A stretch of 64,000 nt of DNA from Desulfurococcales archaeon (GCA_023255955.1 JAGDWD010000007.1:197929-261928), one strand, 5' to 3'. Positions 16,718-25,134 are shown, numbered from the stretch's first letter. The notes: generated by a model not told the origin, from the letters alone. A program made the numbers and translations.

Positions 16718-18841
16718 TTGGAGGTGCCAGAAATAAATCTTGGTGCGGATATAGAGAGCCGTAACTATGTTTTAGCCGTTCTAGAGGCTCTCGGAATTGA
16801 GAAGCTGATGCCGACGCAGGTTAAAGCTCTGCAGCGCGGTCTCATCGACTCTGATAAGAACATGGTCATTATAGCTCCGACAGGTAGTGGTAAGACCCTG
16901 ATAGGGTACATAGCATTAGTTAAATCGGTATCTAGTGGTGGAATCGGGGTCTACCTAACCCCGCTAAAAAGCGTAGCTACCGAGAAACTGGAAGATCTCG
17001 AGATAATCTGCAGTAAAATAGGGTGTAAGGCATGTATAACCACCGGGGACTACGACCAGCCCTCTGAGTGGCTATCTGAGTGCGATCTAATTGTCGCGAC
17101 ATATGAGAGATTCGATTCTTTACTAAGGCTCAGACCCTCGTGGATTAGAAGGGTTGACACTGTTGTGATAGATGAGGTACACACTGTTGGGGATCCTGAT
17201 AGAGGGCATGTCGTTGAGTTAATAGGTGTTAGATCCCTAATGGAGAAGCTTAGGATAGTTGGTCTAGGTGCTACGGTGGGTAACCCCGAAGAACTTGCTG
17301 AGTGGCTCAATGCTGAGCTAGTATATGATGACTGGAGACCGACGATGCTCGTGGAGGGCTTCTACGATAGGAGAGAGCAAGCTGTGTTCTTTGAAGACGG
17401 CCGTGTAGAACGGGTTGGTAGTAACCTCGAGATCCACTTACTTAAAGAGGCACGCTTAGGGAACTACCAACTACTTATTTTCAGACATTCAAGGCAGTTA
17501 GCTGAAAGCCTAGCCAGGCTTCTTTCCAGTCATTCAAGCGAGTCATGCCCGGATCTCCTAGACGAATACATCGCACTTGACCCGCTGAAGGTGGAGCTGG
17601 ATAACTTGAGGTACATTCTAAGTAAGTGCATAGCTTATCACCATGCTGGACTCTCTTCCACCACAAGGAAATTTATTGAGAAAGCTTTCAGGAAGAGGCA
17701 GATCAGGGCAGTGGTAGCTACACCTACTCTTGCTGCCGGTGTTAACCTCCCAGCGAGGAGGGTCTTAGTGAGCATAAGAAGGTTTGAGGAAGGTTACTTG
17801 AAGAGGATATCTATATCGGAATACAAGCAAATGGCTGGGAGAGCTGGAAGACCTGGGTTAGACCCATACGGGGAGGTTATAATATCTGATGCTGTAAGCA
17901 GAGAGGAAGCGTACAGATACATAAGAGGCCTGCCGGAGCCAGCAACATCTGTCTTAGCATCTGAAAGAGCCCTCAGATTTCACATACTGTCTCTCATATC
18001 CTCCGGCGATGCGGACAGCGTTGACCAGCTTTTCAAGATATTGAAGCTGACCTTAGCCTTTAAAAACATCGGGGATTCCTTGATTGAAAAAGCTAGAGAC
18101 TCTTTGGAGGACCTCATCAAGTGGGCCATGATAGTCCGGGAAGAAGATAATCTGAGGCCGACAAAGCTGGGGAGAACAGTTTCAGCTCTTTATATAGACC
18201 CGGAGACAGCAGTGATAGCTATAGAGAACCTATCGAAGGTTAAGAAAGTTTATGACATATACTACCTCACACTCATAGCTATGACCCCCGAGTTCTCGAA
18301 GGTTAGGGTTGGTAGTGTTAAGTCAGAGGAGCTATATTCAGCTATGGAGGTATTAATTGAGAGCGGTAATATTCCTCTACCTAGATGGGCTGACACCTAC
18401 GAACTTCTTAGAGCTGTGAAGCTCGGGCTAATACTGAGAGACTGGGTCGAGGAAGTGAGGGAGGACACCATAGTGGAGAGATATGGGATAGGCATCGGAG
18501 ACCTGAGCGTCATAACAGACTTAGCTCAGTGGTTGCTCTACTCTCTCGGAGTAGTAAGTAGTAGTGTAGGTCTCAAAGAGCACTCATCTAGGTTACAGGT
18601 ACTTAGTAAACGTGTTGAGTACGGGGTTCGGGAGGACGCTCTAGAACTCGTTCAGCTGAAGTGGATTGGTAGGGTAAGAGCTAGAAAACTCATAGCTAGT
18701 GGAATAAAGACCGTGGAGGACGTAAGCAACCAAAGCCCGGCTAGGATAGCTGATATTCTTGGCATCGGTGTAAGGCAGGCTGAGGAAATAGTCAACGAGG
18801 CTAGGGCCATATGCTCCAGGAGAGCAAACGTGTTTAAATAA
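16718..18841 (+). CDS. hel308: Hel308/Hjm DNA repair helicase
   Basis: This 707-residue superfamily 2 helicase has the Hel308 layout: Q-motif region MPTQVKALQRG, Walker A APTGSGKTL (about residue 49), DEVH box, GLGATVGNPEELAEWL, YHHAGL, TPTLAAGVNLPARRV and QMAGRAGRPG. Behind these lie the winged helix and ratchet domain and a C-terminal helix-hairpin-helix (KLIASGIKTVEDV). Hel308 unwinds lagging strands at stalled forks. The start may be TTG 16718 or GTG 16724, six bases apart, behind a GGTTGGAGG-like ribosome binding site. It heads a plus-strand run of five genes. Confidence 0.94.
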   Translation: MEVPEINLGADIESRNYVLAVLEALGIEKLMPTQVKALQRGLIDSDKNMVIIAPTGSGKTLIGYIALVKSVSSGGIGVYLTPLKSVATEKLEDLEIICSKIGCKACITTGDYDQPSEWLSECDLIVATYERFDSLLRLRPSWIRRVDTVVIDEVHTVGDPDRGHVVELIGVRSLMEKLRIVGLGATVGNPEELAEWLNAELVYDDWRPTMLVEGFYDRREQAVFFEDGRVERVGSNLEIHLLKEARLGNYQLLIFRHSRQLAESLARLLSSHSSESCPDLLDEYIALDPLKVELDNLRYILSKCIAYHHAGLSSTTRKFIEKAFRKRQIRAVVATPTLAAGVNLPARRVLVSIRRFEEGYLKRISISEYKQMAGRAGRPGLDPYGEVIISDAVSREEAYRYIRGLPEPATSVLASERALRFHILSLISSGDADSVDQLFKILKLTLAFKNIGDSLIEKARDSLEDLIKWAMIVREEDNLRPTKLGRTVSALYIDPETAVIAIENLSKVKKVYDIYYLTLIAMTPEFSKVRVGSVKSEELYSAMEVLIESGNIPLPRWADTYELLRAVKLGLILRDWVEEVREDTIVERYGIGIGDLSVITDLAQWLLYSLGVVSSSVGLKEHSSRLQVLSKRVEYGVREDALELVQLKWIGRVRARKLIASGIKTVEDVSNQSPARIADILGIGVRQAEEIVNEARAICSRRANVFK

Positions 18842-18896
18842 GTTTTATTCTAAGTATGTTAAATGGGAGAGAGATATAAGGGAGGAAACACCTGAG

Positions 18897-19598
18897 ATAC
18901 CGAGAAAAGACCTGAGAATACATTCCGTTGAGTTACTCAGACTTTACAAGGAGCTCATGAAGTACAGAGAGCTCTCAGAACTAGTTAAGATCCCTCCACC
19001 AGCTATTTGGAGATACATAACTCTCAAGATTGTCCCAAGCTACGAGAGAGCTGAGAGCTTAATAAGAATTCTAACATCTAGGGAGATTGTTGCTGATATA
19101 TTAAAGAGGCATATCAGGTTCAGAGATGATGCTGTGGATGTCAGCGGTGTCCTCAGTAATATACCTCTACTAAAGATACTAGCTTACGTAGCATACTTCA
19201 GCTTTGATGAGGTGGATACGGTACTCACAGTAGAGCTAGACGGGGTCCCTATAGCTACACTAGTTGCCGACCTCTTCAAGTCTAAACTAGCAGTAGCAAG
19301 AAAGGGCATACCGTTCACTTCAGATGAGGTTTACGAAGTAGAATACGTGTCGAGAGACCCGCCATCTATAGTGCGCCTTTATGTGACTTCCTCTGGGCTC
19401 AAGAAAAGAGAGAGGGTATTGATAGTGGACGACATAATTAGAAGCGGTAGAACTACCGCAGCTATGCTGAAGCTGATAAAGAGCGTTGGTGCTTCCCTTG
19501 TTGGTGTATTTTCACCGATAGCTATAGGTGTGAGTTGGCATAAGACGCTTGAGGGGTATCTCGATAAGGTTGTCACAATACTGAACTTTGAAGGATGA
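18897..19598 (+). CDS. GfcR-type HTH phosphoribosyltransferase
   Basis: An N-terminal helix-turn-helix is fused to a PRTase domain with the PRPP-loop motif VLIVDDIIRSGRTT. This is the layout of archaeal GfcR-like regulators related to orotate PRTase. The first ATG (18957) would remove the first helix of the HTH. Upstream, in the same frame, codons for IHSVELLRLYKELM fit the family N-terminus, and no ATG, GTG or TTG precedes them. ATA 18897 lies 11 bases after GGGAGG (18880-18885) and would start MPRKDLRIHSVELL; CTG 18912 is another candidate. It sits 55 bp after hel308 and overlaps the CitG-like gene. Whether it is an enzyme, a regulator or both is unclear. Confidence 0.82.
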   Translation: MPRKDLRIHSVELLRLYKELMKYRELSELVKIPPPAIWRYITLKIVPSYERAESLIRILTSREIVADILKRHIRFRDDAVDVSGVLSNIPLLKILAYVAYFSFDEVDTVLTVELDGVPIATLVADLFKSKLAVARKGIPFTSDEVYEVEYVSRDPPSIVRLYVTSSGLKKRERVLIVDDIIRSGRTTAAMLKLIKSVGASLVGVFSPIAIGVSWHKTLEGYLDKVVTILNFEG

Positions 19599-20467
19599 GG
19601 GGGTTGAAAGTCCGAGGACCTCTAAATTACGTATGGGAGGTGGTATCTAGAGCCTTTGCCGCAGCTTTTGTTCTTGAAGCTATATCACCCAAGGTCAGTG
19701 GGGTCACCTCACTAGAAGGATTCAAGGAGATGACGATACTAGAATTCATACAATCTTCATACCATATACGCGACAGGGTTTGGGAGCTCCTAAGGTATGA
19801 TAGCTGTATTCCTTTGGGTAAGCCCCTGCTTGACCTTATGAGGTCTGTAATGGGGGACCCGTTAGTTAGAACCAATACCTGTCTAGGGTACGGATTAATG
19901 TCTATTTCCTTAGCTTCAACAATTCTTTACTCGCTGAGAGAAGGCTATTTTAGCGGAAGAATAGAGGATATTGTTTTAGCTGGCTACAACAAGTTCGAGG
20001 AATGTTCCAGGAAGGAGTCTCCGGGAGACCTACTCGAGTCAATAGCCATAGCGAGTCCTAGCTATCATGGGAGATACTCTAGAGACACCTTCGACAGTGT
20101 TTACGAGCTCCTTAGGGAGTCAGCTATGTGGGATATACTTGCTTTTAACATAATTAACAAGTTTGCTATAACAATGGAGATATTAAGCTACATCAGGACG
20201 GCTCGTGATGATAGACTTATAAATAGGATCGGAAAGGCTTACAGAGAGTTTTCTGGTAAATATCGTGACAGCATCGCATTCAAATCTGGAGGCTTGATGT
20301 TCTCCGAGTTCGTGATGGTGCTCACTTCCAGGGTAGAGCTGAGCGACTTGGAGCTTCGTAGAATCTTCACCAAGATTCTCAACGCTAACTTAGGGTCTAT
20401 ATCAGACCTGGTAGCATCCTCTGTTGCTTTAGCATTGATTGAGCAGGCTCTAGGTGGAGGCATGTGA
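19595..20467 (+). CDS. CitG-like triphosphoribosyl-dephospho-CoA synthase homologue
   Basis: This 290-residue all-helical protein resembles CitG/MdcB. FAAAFVLEAISPKVSGVTSL matches the LLLEVSATPKPGNVHR region, EMTILEFIQSS matches DTTFEHFL, and RTNTCLGYGLMSISLA matches GTNTNLGIVLL. Bacterial CitG makes the prosthetic group of citrate lyase from dephospho-CoA and ATP. No citrate or malonate lyase gene is near, so the archaeal substrate is unknown. Its ATG overlaps the upstream phosphoribosyltransferase gene (ATGA) and its end overlaps the next gene, so the three are translationally coupled. Confidence 0.75.
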   Translation: MRGLKVRGPLNYVWEVVSRAFAAAFVLEAISPKVSGVTSLEGFKEMTILEFIQSSYHIRDRVWELLRYDSCIPLGKPLLDLMRSVMGDPLVRTNTCLGYGLMSISLASTILYSLREGYFSGRIEDIVLAGYNKFEECSRKESPGDLLESIAIASPSYHGRYSRDTFDSVYELLRESAMWDILAFNIINKFAITMEILSYIRTARDDRLINRIGKAYREFSGKYRDSIAFKSGGLMFSEFVMVLTSRVELSDLELRRIFTKILNANLGSISDLVASSVALALIEQALGGGM

Positions 20468-21045
20468 TGATAGCTGTCTCCAGGATTAGCCACCCTAAAG
20501 ATATAGGGACCCTAATCGAAGCAGTCAAAATTAGTGAAGCTGAGATTACCCTGCTATGTGGTGATGTGAATATAAACGAGAGCTTCTTTAATGATTTACC
20601 GAACAGTAAGGTCATCATGATTTCGGGAGACGACGATGATGTACACGTAATTAAAGTCGCGAGAAGGCGTAACGCGTTAATTGACGGGAAGATAGTTGAA
20701 GTCTTCGGAATAAAGATTGGTGGTATAGGCGCTGTGAGCACATCACTTGACAGCACATCCTTGACTCTAGCGGGAGGTAATGTGGATATTTTAATGACTC
20801 ACTACCCTCCATATGGTTGTTTAGATAGGATACCGCCTCTACTCATACCCTCAGGATTAAAGACTGTGCGGAGCGTGGTAGATTCATTAAAGCCGAGTCT
20901 CGTTCTTATAGGACACGGAACTAAACCAGCAATAGGTTTTTGTGGTAATGCTGTAGCTGTTAGTATGCCACATACTATAGCAATAATTGATTCCTTTAAA
21001 CCTCGTAGAATAAGGTTTATACCATTAACTGGAGAGCATAGTTAG
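20464..21045 (+). CDS. metallophosphoesterase-like protein
   Basis: This 193-residue protein keeps the skeleton of calcineurin-like phosphoesterases: LLCGDVN (GD motif), MISGDDDD (GNxD-like), MTHYPPYG (HxPP) and LIGHGTKPA (GHTH-like). Several metal ligands look altered: the N-terminal DxH is replaced by AVSRISHPKD, and the final motif is GHG rather than GHTH. It may be a divergent or weak enzyme. GTG 20464 or ATG 20467 start it. It lies inside the overlapping run with the CitG-like and NAD-kinase-like genes. Confidence 0.75.
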   Translation: MMIAVSRISHPKDIGTLIEAVKISEAEITLLCGDVNINESFFNDLPNSKVIMISGDDDDVHVIKVARRRNALIDGKIVEVFGIKIGGIGAVSTSLDSTSLTLAGGNVDILMTHYPPYGCLDRIPPLLIPSGLKTVRSVVDSLKPSLVLIGHGTKPAIGFCGNAVAVSMPHTIAIIDSFKPRRIRFIPLTGEHS

Positions 21046-21056
21046 GTAGGGTTAGT

Positions 21057-22199
21057 GTGTGCTCAGATTGCCGCATAGGATTCCTAGTAAACCCCATAGC
21101 GGGTATGGGTGGATCAGTCGGCTTGAAAGGGACTGACGGTGATCTACTCGACGAAGCCATAAAAAGAGGAGCGAAACCTGTAGCTCCATCTAGAGCTATG
21201 AGGTTTCTATCCAAGCTTAAAGAGAATAAACCGGACGACATGACCTTAATTTCCGCTGGGGGGATTATGGGGTGCGACTATGTTGCACAAGCCGGTCTGA
21301 GAGGGTATATCTGTCTTGAAGAGCCTAAACACAGAAAAACTACCAGGAACGATACAATCAGCATAGTAAGGGAGCTTCTCAAACTCGGCGTACACGCCAT
21401 AGTCTTCGTTGGAGGGGACGGAACAGCGCGAGACATTCTAGAAGCTTGCGGTCCTTCAATACCGATAATAGGAATACCTTCAGGTGTCAAAGTATACTCA
21501 TCAGTTTTTGCGGTATCACCAGAAGCAGCATCCAAGATCGTCACCGACTTCTGTCGGGGCGAGGCTAGAATAGAAATAGGGGATGTTGTTGACGTAAATG
21601 AAGAGATGTTACGTCAGGACATCTTACTACTTAAGCCTTACGGGAAAGCTCTCACAATCTCATCAGAGAGTCTTAGAGTAAGCACCAAGGAGTTAGGTGG
21701 TTCAGATGATGTTGACGCCATAGCTGAGTACTTTATTACGGAGATATATAAACCGGGAGCCCTGTACATACTAGGGCCCGGATCAACAACTAAGACTATA
21801 GCTACAAAACTCGGGATAAATAAAACCCTCCTAGGTTTTGACGCCATCTACGACGGAAAACTTGTCGGGAAGGACCTCACAGCAGAAGATATTCGAAGAC
21901 TTATCAACACATATAGAGAGGTCTACGTAGTTCTATCAATAATTGGCGGGCAGGGATATCTCATAGGGCGAGGTAACCAACAACTAACTCCTGAAATACT
22001 TAAAGCTATAGGACGTGAGAGAATCGTAGTCGTCAGTACTAAAAGCAAGCTTACTAGGCTTAAGCGCTTGTTAATAGATAGTGGGGACGTTGAAGTAGAC
22101 AAGGAGCTGTCCGGCTACTACAGAGTTATAACAGGTTACGGGGAGGTCTCCATCATCAAGGCCGTACCCGCCTCAGACCTGGAAGCTCTCAATTCATGA
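21057..22199 (+). CDS. ATP-NAD kinase family protein (COG3199)
   Basis: This 380-residue protein matches the archaeal ATP-NAD kinase-like family. The N-terminus is GFLVNPIAGMGGSVGLKGTDG, the diacylglycerol-kinase/NAD-kinase motif is VFVGGDGTARDI (GGDGT, about residue 120), then IPIIGIPSGVKVYSSVFA and LYILGPGSTTKTIA. The family is predicted to phosphorylate NAD or a small molecule; the exact substrate is not established for COG3199. It begins at GTG 21057, 11 bases after the phosphoesterase stop, and ends just before a TnpB relic. Confidence 0.87.
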   Translation: MCSDCRIGFLVNPIAGMGGSVGLKGTDGDLLDEAIKRGAKPVAPSRAMRFLSKLKENKPDDMTLISAGGIMGCDYVAQAGLRGYICLEEPKHRKTTRNDTISIVRELLKLGVHAIVFVGGDGTARDILEACGPSIPIIGIPSGVKVYSSVFAVSPEAASKIVTDFCRGEARIEIGDVVDVNEEMLRQDILLLKPYGKALTISSESLRVSTKELGGSDDVDAIAEYFITEIYKPGALYILGPGSTTKTIATKLGINKTLLGFDAIYDGKLVGKDLTAEDIRRLINTYREVYVVLSIIGGQGYLIGRGNQQLTPEILKAIGRERIVVVSTKSKLTRLKRLLIDSGDVEVDKELSGYYRVITGYGEVSIIKAVPASDLEALNS

Positions 22200-22208
22200 A
22201 CGTAACCG

Positions 22209-22345
22209 TTTGTCCCTAGATGCTTGTTGATGTGGGTTTATGTTTGTTTATTGCGTCTAGGGACTTCCACCTTACTCGCAGGGGTTTTCCCTACCCCTGC
22301 GGGTCGTGGGCGGCCTTCGTCCCGAACGGAACGCAGGACACATCT
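22209..22345 (-). ncRNA. candidate omega-RNA-like structured segment, copy A
   Basis: On the minus strand the 3' end of the tnpB remnant and the following ~85 bases are nearly identical to the copy at 58861-58990. One hairpin pairs 22277-22284 with 22294-22301 (CGCAGGGG/CCCCTGCG). A second pairs 22212-22220 with 22256-22264 (GTCCCTAGA/TCTAGGGAC). In the other copy one closing pair of the first hairpin changes from G-C to A-T on both sides, a compensatory change. TnpB omega-RNAs arise from exactly this part of IS605 elements. Transcription is not shown by sequence. Confidence 0.5.
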
Positions 22346-22390
22346 ACGCTTAACCCCGCAGAGCTCGGAGCACTACTCCCATCACTCAGC
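22291..22390 (-). pseudogene. tnpB C-terminal fragment, copy A
   Basis: The minus-strand frame ending at 22291 reads DGSSAPSSAGLSVDV-SCVPFGTKAAHDPQG and stops. It aligns with DGSNAPSLSGLDLDV-SRMPFGTNTTHDPQG at the end of the 58943-59248 fragment. All upstream TnpB domains (WED, RuvC, zinc finger) are missing. No function as a nuclease is possible. Confidence 0.7.
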
Positions 22391-22559
22391 AGGGTATCCA
22401 AGCTACCTACAGGAATGAAGTTAGTGAGCTCAACGCATAACCCCAGAACACAGCAAACCATAAACACAGAGACCACCAATCAAAAACAGAACAGCCCAAA
22501 CTACTTACTAGTTAAATAATGATGCTAGTGTTAAATGCGGATCTCACTAAGTAATTTCC

Positions 22560-23006
22560 TCAGTTAGATGGGAAGTTTAAGACGAGTCTCTTCCTACTTC
22601 TCCACCAGGTAATGTGTTTTACACCAGCTCTCTTCAGCTCGATGGCTAGTTTTCTGTCTGTTGTGATTACTATGGCTTCAGCTCCTATGGTCTTGGAGTA
22701 ATCTAGTATGCACTCATCTGCGGTGGAACATCCTCCAATATCTACCCATGTTAGAACCTCTGAGTAGTTATCTAGCTTAGCTAGAGCTAGCCTAGCAGCA
22801 ACAGCCTTACTGCCTTTACCTGAAGCTAGCTTCCTAAGCTCTCCTACCACAGGTGTGAGTAATCTTATATCAATACTTGAGCAGTAATCTGTGAGAACCT
22901 CCTTCGATTCAAGTAGGGGATCTATCCCTTCATACACTAGAAGAAGAGCACTTGTATCCGGGATAATAACACAGCGACGCTCGGGCTGGTTAGTCCCTAA
23001 TGACAC
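22560..23006 (-). CDS. PIN-domain protein, Fcf1/UTP24-like
   Basis: This 148-residue single PIN domain shows the acidic active-site residues: IIPDTSALL (first Asp), a mid-protein glutamate near VVGELRKLASG, GGCSTADECILDY and AIVITTDRKLA (third and fourth Asp). PIN proteins directly downstream of aIF2-gamma in archaea are related to Fcf1/UTP24, the nuclease of 18S rRNA processing, so a role in rRNA maturation is likely. It overlaps the aIF2-gamma gene by 17 bases. No antitoxin gene is adjacent, which argues against a VapC toxin. Confidence 0.82.
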   Translation of the reverse strand: MSLGTNQPERRCVIIPDTSALLLVYEGIDPLLESKEVLTDYCSSIDIRLLTPVVGELRKLASGKGSKAVAARLALAKLDNYSEVLTWVDIGGCSTADECILDYSKTIGAEAIVITTDRKLAIELKRAGVKHITWWRSRKRLVLNFPSN

Positions 23007-24222
23007 CCCATCCTACCAGTCTCCACCTATTCATAACGTTCCTACTTATGGCTATCTTCATCCCCTTCCACGCTACAACAGGCTTGTCTACTAACTCAAG
23101 CTCGAACCAGTCACTCGAGAGTCTCTTAATAGTGGCCATAGCTATTGCTGTACCCACGGTCACTACAAGTCTCTCACCAACTCTTAGCGGGGAGACCTTC
23201 TGAAGCTCCTTGGTACCGATCACCCTCTCAAATAAGGAGAAGTCAGCAGCGATGTGAGTACGAGGCTCGGGGAGCTGGCCAGCTAAACCTACAACTGAGC
23301 CTACCAGCTTGTCGGCTTTAGTGAGGGACGGATCCAAAGATGTTCCGATAGCTACCAGTCCACCAGGTCTTGCTTCCTTAAAGCTTCGTTCACCAAACTT
23401 TATGCTCTCAATCCTGGTGACAAGCTTTCTATAAACTGTTTTCCCACCTTCCACGACCTTTATTCCAGGGCTTATCTCTATCTCGTCACCTACCTTAAAC
23501 ACTCCCTTGATGATGGATCCACCAACTACCCCACCAACAAGTCTGTCAGGTGGTGTCCCGGGTTTATTCACATCGAAAGACCTGGCAACAAACATGACTG
23601 GTTTTGCTGATAGGTCACGTTCAGGAGTCTTGAAGTGGTGTTCCATAGCCGATAGGAGGACATCTATATTTACTCCATGTAGCGCACTAACTGGAATTAT
23701 GGGGGCGTCTTCCGCGAACGACCCTCTCAAAAAGTTCCGTATCTCATCGTAGTTCTTTTTAGCTTGCTCCCTATCAACTACATCTACCTTATTCTGAACC
23801 ACGATAATGTTTCTAACCCCTATGACCTCCAATGCTTTGAAGTGTTCCCGTGTTTGTGGCTGTGGACACGGTTCGTTAGCTGCTACGACTAAGAGAGCAC
23901 TATCCATTAAGGCCGCTCCAGAGAGCATGTTCGCCATTAAGACCTCATGTCCTGGTGAATCTACGAAAGATATACTCCTTCTGTAGACAGGGTTTGAACA
24001 TTCTATCGGATCTGTAACAAATCTCTCATATTCGGATCTATCCGGGCACTCGTAAACATCTGCGTCGGCGTAGCCCAGCTTTATGGTCATAGATCTCAGT
24101 AACTCCTCTGAGTGCTTAGAGGTCCATATACCTGTTATAGCCTCTACTAACGTAGTTTTCCCGTGGTCAACGTGACCCACTACACCTATGTTTATCTCAG
24201 GCTGCCTCACACTCTGATCCAT
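22990..24222 (-). CDS. eif2g: translation initiation factor aIF2 gamma subunit
   Basis: This 410-residue GTPase delivers initiator Met-tRNA to the small ribosomal subunit as the core of aIF2. Motifs: G1 GVVGHVDHGKTTLVEA, G3 VDSPGHEVLMANML, G4 VQNKVDVVD and G5 IPVSALHGVN, followed by two beta-barrel domains (KPGTPPDRLVGGVVGGSI, VGRRL-type end). The length is complete. It is cotranscribed with the FKBP upstream and the PIN protein downstream. Confidence 0.97.
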   Translation of the reverse strand: MDQSVRQPEINIGVVGHVDHGKTTLVEAITGIWTSKHSEELLRSMTIKLGYADADVYECPDRSEYERFVTDPIECSNPVYRRSISFVDSPGHEVLMANMLSGAALMDSALLVVAANEPCPQPQTREHFKALEVIGVRNIIVVQNKVDVVDREQAKKNYDEIRNFLRGSFAEDAPIIPVSALHGVNIDVLLSAMEHHFKTPERDLSAKPVMFVARSFDVNKPGTPPDRLVGGVVGGSIIKGVFKVGDEIEISPGIKVVEGGKTVYRKLVTRIESIKFGERSFKEARPGGLVAIGTSLDPSLTKADKLVGSVVGLAGQLPEPRTHIAADFSLFERVIGTKELQKVSPLRVGERLVVTVGTAIAMATIKRLSSDWFELELVDKPVVAWKGMKIAISRNVMNRWRLVGWGVIRD

Positions 24223-24225
24223 AGA

Positions 24226-24936
24226 CTACCCTCGAAGCTCGTCCGAAGTAAACCTATCGATATACAGTACCTCCTTAACTCCTTCGACGTGCCTTAATAT
24301 GTCGTATGCCGCAAGTGCTTTAGCGTACTGAACATCTCTCCCGACACGAATCTCCTTAGGGAGTTCCACAGTAACTTTCCCGGATTCGCGATCAACGTTA
24401 ACAGATATATTATCAATCTTAACACCTCTAAACCTCCTCTTAACTAGGTACTTAACAGCCTCGACTGGGTCGGTTACGACCTTAAGCACCTTTATTTTCA
24501 GCTTTAATGTCTTACCAGCGAGAGGGTGGTTAAAGTCTACTACTACTCTCCCACCTTCAACAGCAAGTATCCTCCCAGACTCGTCATTTATTCTAACCTC
24601 CCTACCAATCTCAGGCCTAACATTCTGCTTCTCGAAAAGCCTCCTCGGATATATTTTAACCTTACTCGGATCTCGAGGACCGTATGCTTTCTCAGGCGGT
24701 ATCTCAAATTCTGCTTCCTTACCCTCCTCACAGCTAGCTAGGGACTCTTCAAACCCCTGAAAAAATCTACCTTCACCTACAACGACTACCTCCGGCTCGT
24801 AGACAGCACCCTCAACATACTTCTTGTAAAGTTTTGCATCTACCTCTGACGTAGTATCGACGAGTTCTCCCGTGTCTTTCACGAACAGCGAGTACTCGAC
24901 TATAGCTACTCGACCCTTTTCTACCACATACCTCAC
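24226..24936 (-). CDS. FKBP-type (SlyD-like) peptidyl-prolyl isomerase
   Basis: This 236-residue protein has the archaeal long-FKBP layout: FKBP fold (VAIVEYSLFVKDTGELVDTT, VGEGRFFQGFEESLASCEEG), the inserted IF chaperone domain with EKAYGPRDPSKVK and VVVDFNHPLAGKTLKLK, then a C-terminal extension of about 90 residues typical of archaeal SlyD relatives. It catalyses proline cis-trans isomerisation and acts as a folding chaperone in the cytosol. It lies three bases upstream of aIF2-gamma. Two histidines of the SlyD metal tail are absent. Confidence 0.93.
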   Translation of the reverse strand: MRYVVEKGRVAIVEYSLFVKDTGELVDTTSEVDAKLYKKYVEGAVYEPEVVVVGEGRFFQGFEESLASCEEGKEAEFEIPPEKAYGPRDPSKVKIYPRRLFEKQNVRPEIGREVRINDESGRILAVEGGRVVVDFNHPLAGKTLKLKIKVLKVVTDPVEAVKYLVKRRFRGVKIDNISVNVDRESGKVTVELPKEIRVGRDVQYAKALAAYDILRHVEGVKEVLYIDRFTSDELRG

Positions 24937-25030
24937 CTTAGTCTAAATACCTCACCTCAACTTAAAAGCGATAACAGCGGTCTATACACATAAATTAAGT
25001 TGTACTGTATCCTCATTGTTATATGAAAGG

Positions 25031-25134
25031 CGCCGGGGGCGGGATTCGAACCCGCGTGGGGGAGGCCCCCAGTGGGTCTCACGTTCAATGCTGGAACTCG
25101 AGCCCACCGCCTTAGACCGCTCGGCCACCCCGGC
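25031..25134 (-). tRNA. tRNA-Ser (CGA) with 19-nt intron
   Basis: The minus strand gives acceptor GCCGGGG/CCCCGGC with discriminator G, a D-arm with GCCGAGCGGTC, anticodon stem GTGGG/CCCAC, a long class II variable arm (GGGGG-CCT-CCCCC) and T-arm GCGGG-TTCGAAT-CCCGC. The anticodon loop reads CT-CGA-G then a 19-nt insert then A, so the anticodon is CGA. The intron is at 25078-25096, at the usual 37/38 position; because GAG is repeated at both edges its exact ends can slide. No CCA is encoded. Confidence 0.95.
25078..25096 (-). other. tRNA-Ser archaeal intron (bulge-helix-bulge site)
   Basis: This 19-nt intron after position 37 must be cut by the archaeal splicing endonuclease. Removing it restores the seven-base loop CTCGAGA between GTGGG and CCCAC. 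Confidence 0.88.

Larger units (their letters stand above)
22206..22496 (-). mobile_element. internally deleted TnpB (IS605-type) element, copy A
   Basis: This segment shares two blocks with the longer relic at 58859-59372. The first runs from CCGTTTGTCCCTAGATGC through the last ~33 codons of tnpB. The second is the outer end TCAAAAACAGAACAGCC (22480-22496), also present at 35941-35957. The middle of tnpB is gone, leaving about 290 bp. It begins six bases past the stop codon of the NAD-kinase-like gene. No transposase gene (tnpA) is present. Boundaries come from where similarity between the copies stops. Confidence 0.7.

Noticed and set aside
22220-22519. Plus-strand 99-codon frame in the TnpB relic
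   Set aside because: It runs antisense to the tnpB remnant and its structured 3' end; no homology or ribosome binding site.
22560-23006. VapC-type toxin
   Set aside because: The PIN protein is fixed next to aIF2-gamma, has no antitoxin neighbour and fits an rRNA-processing role better.
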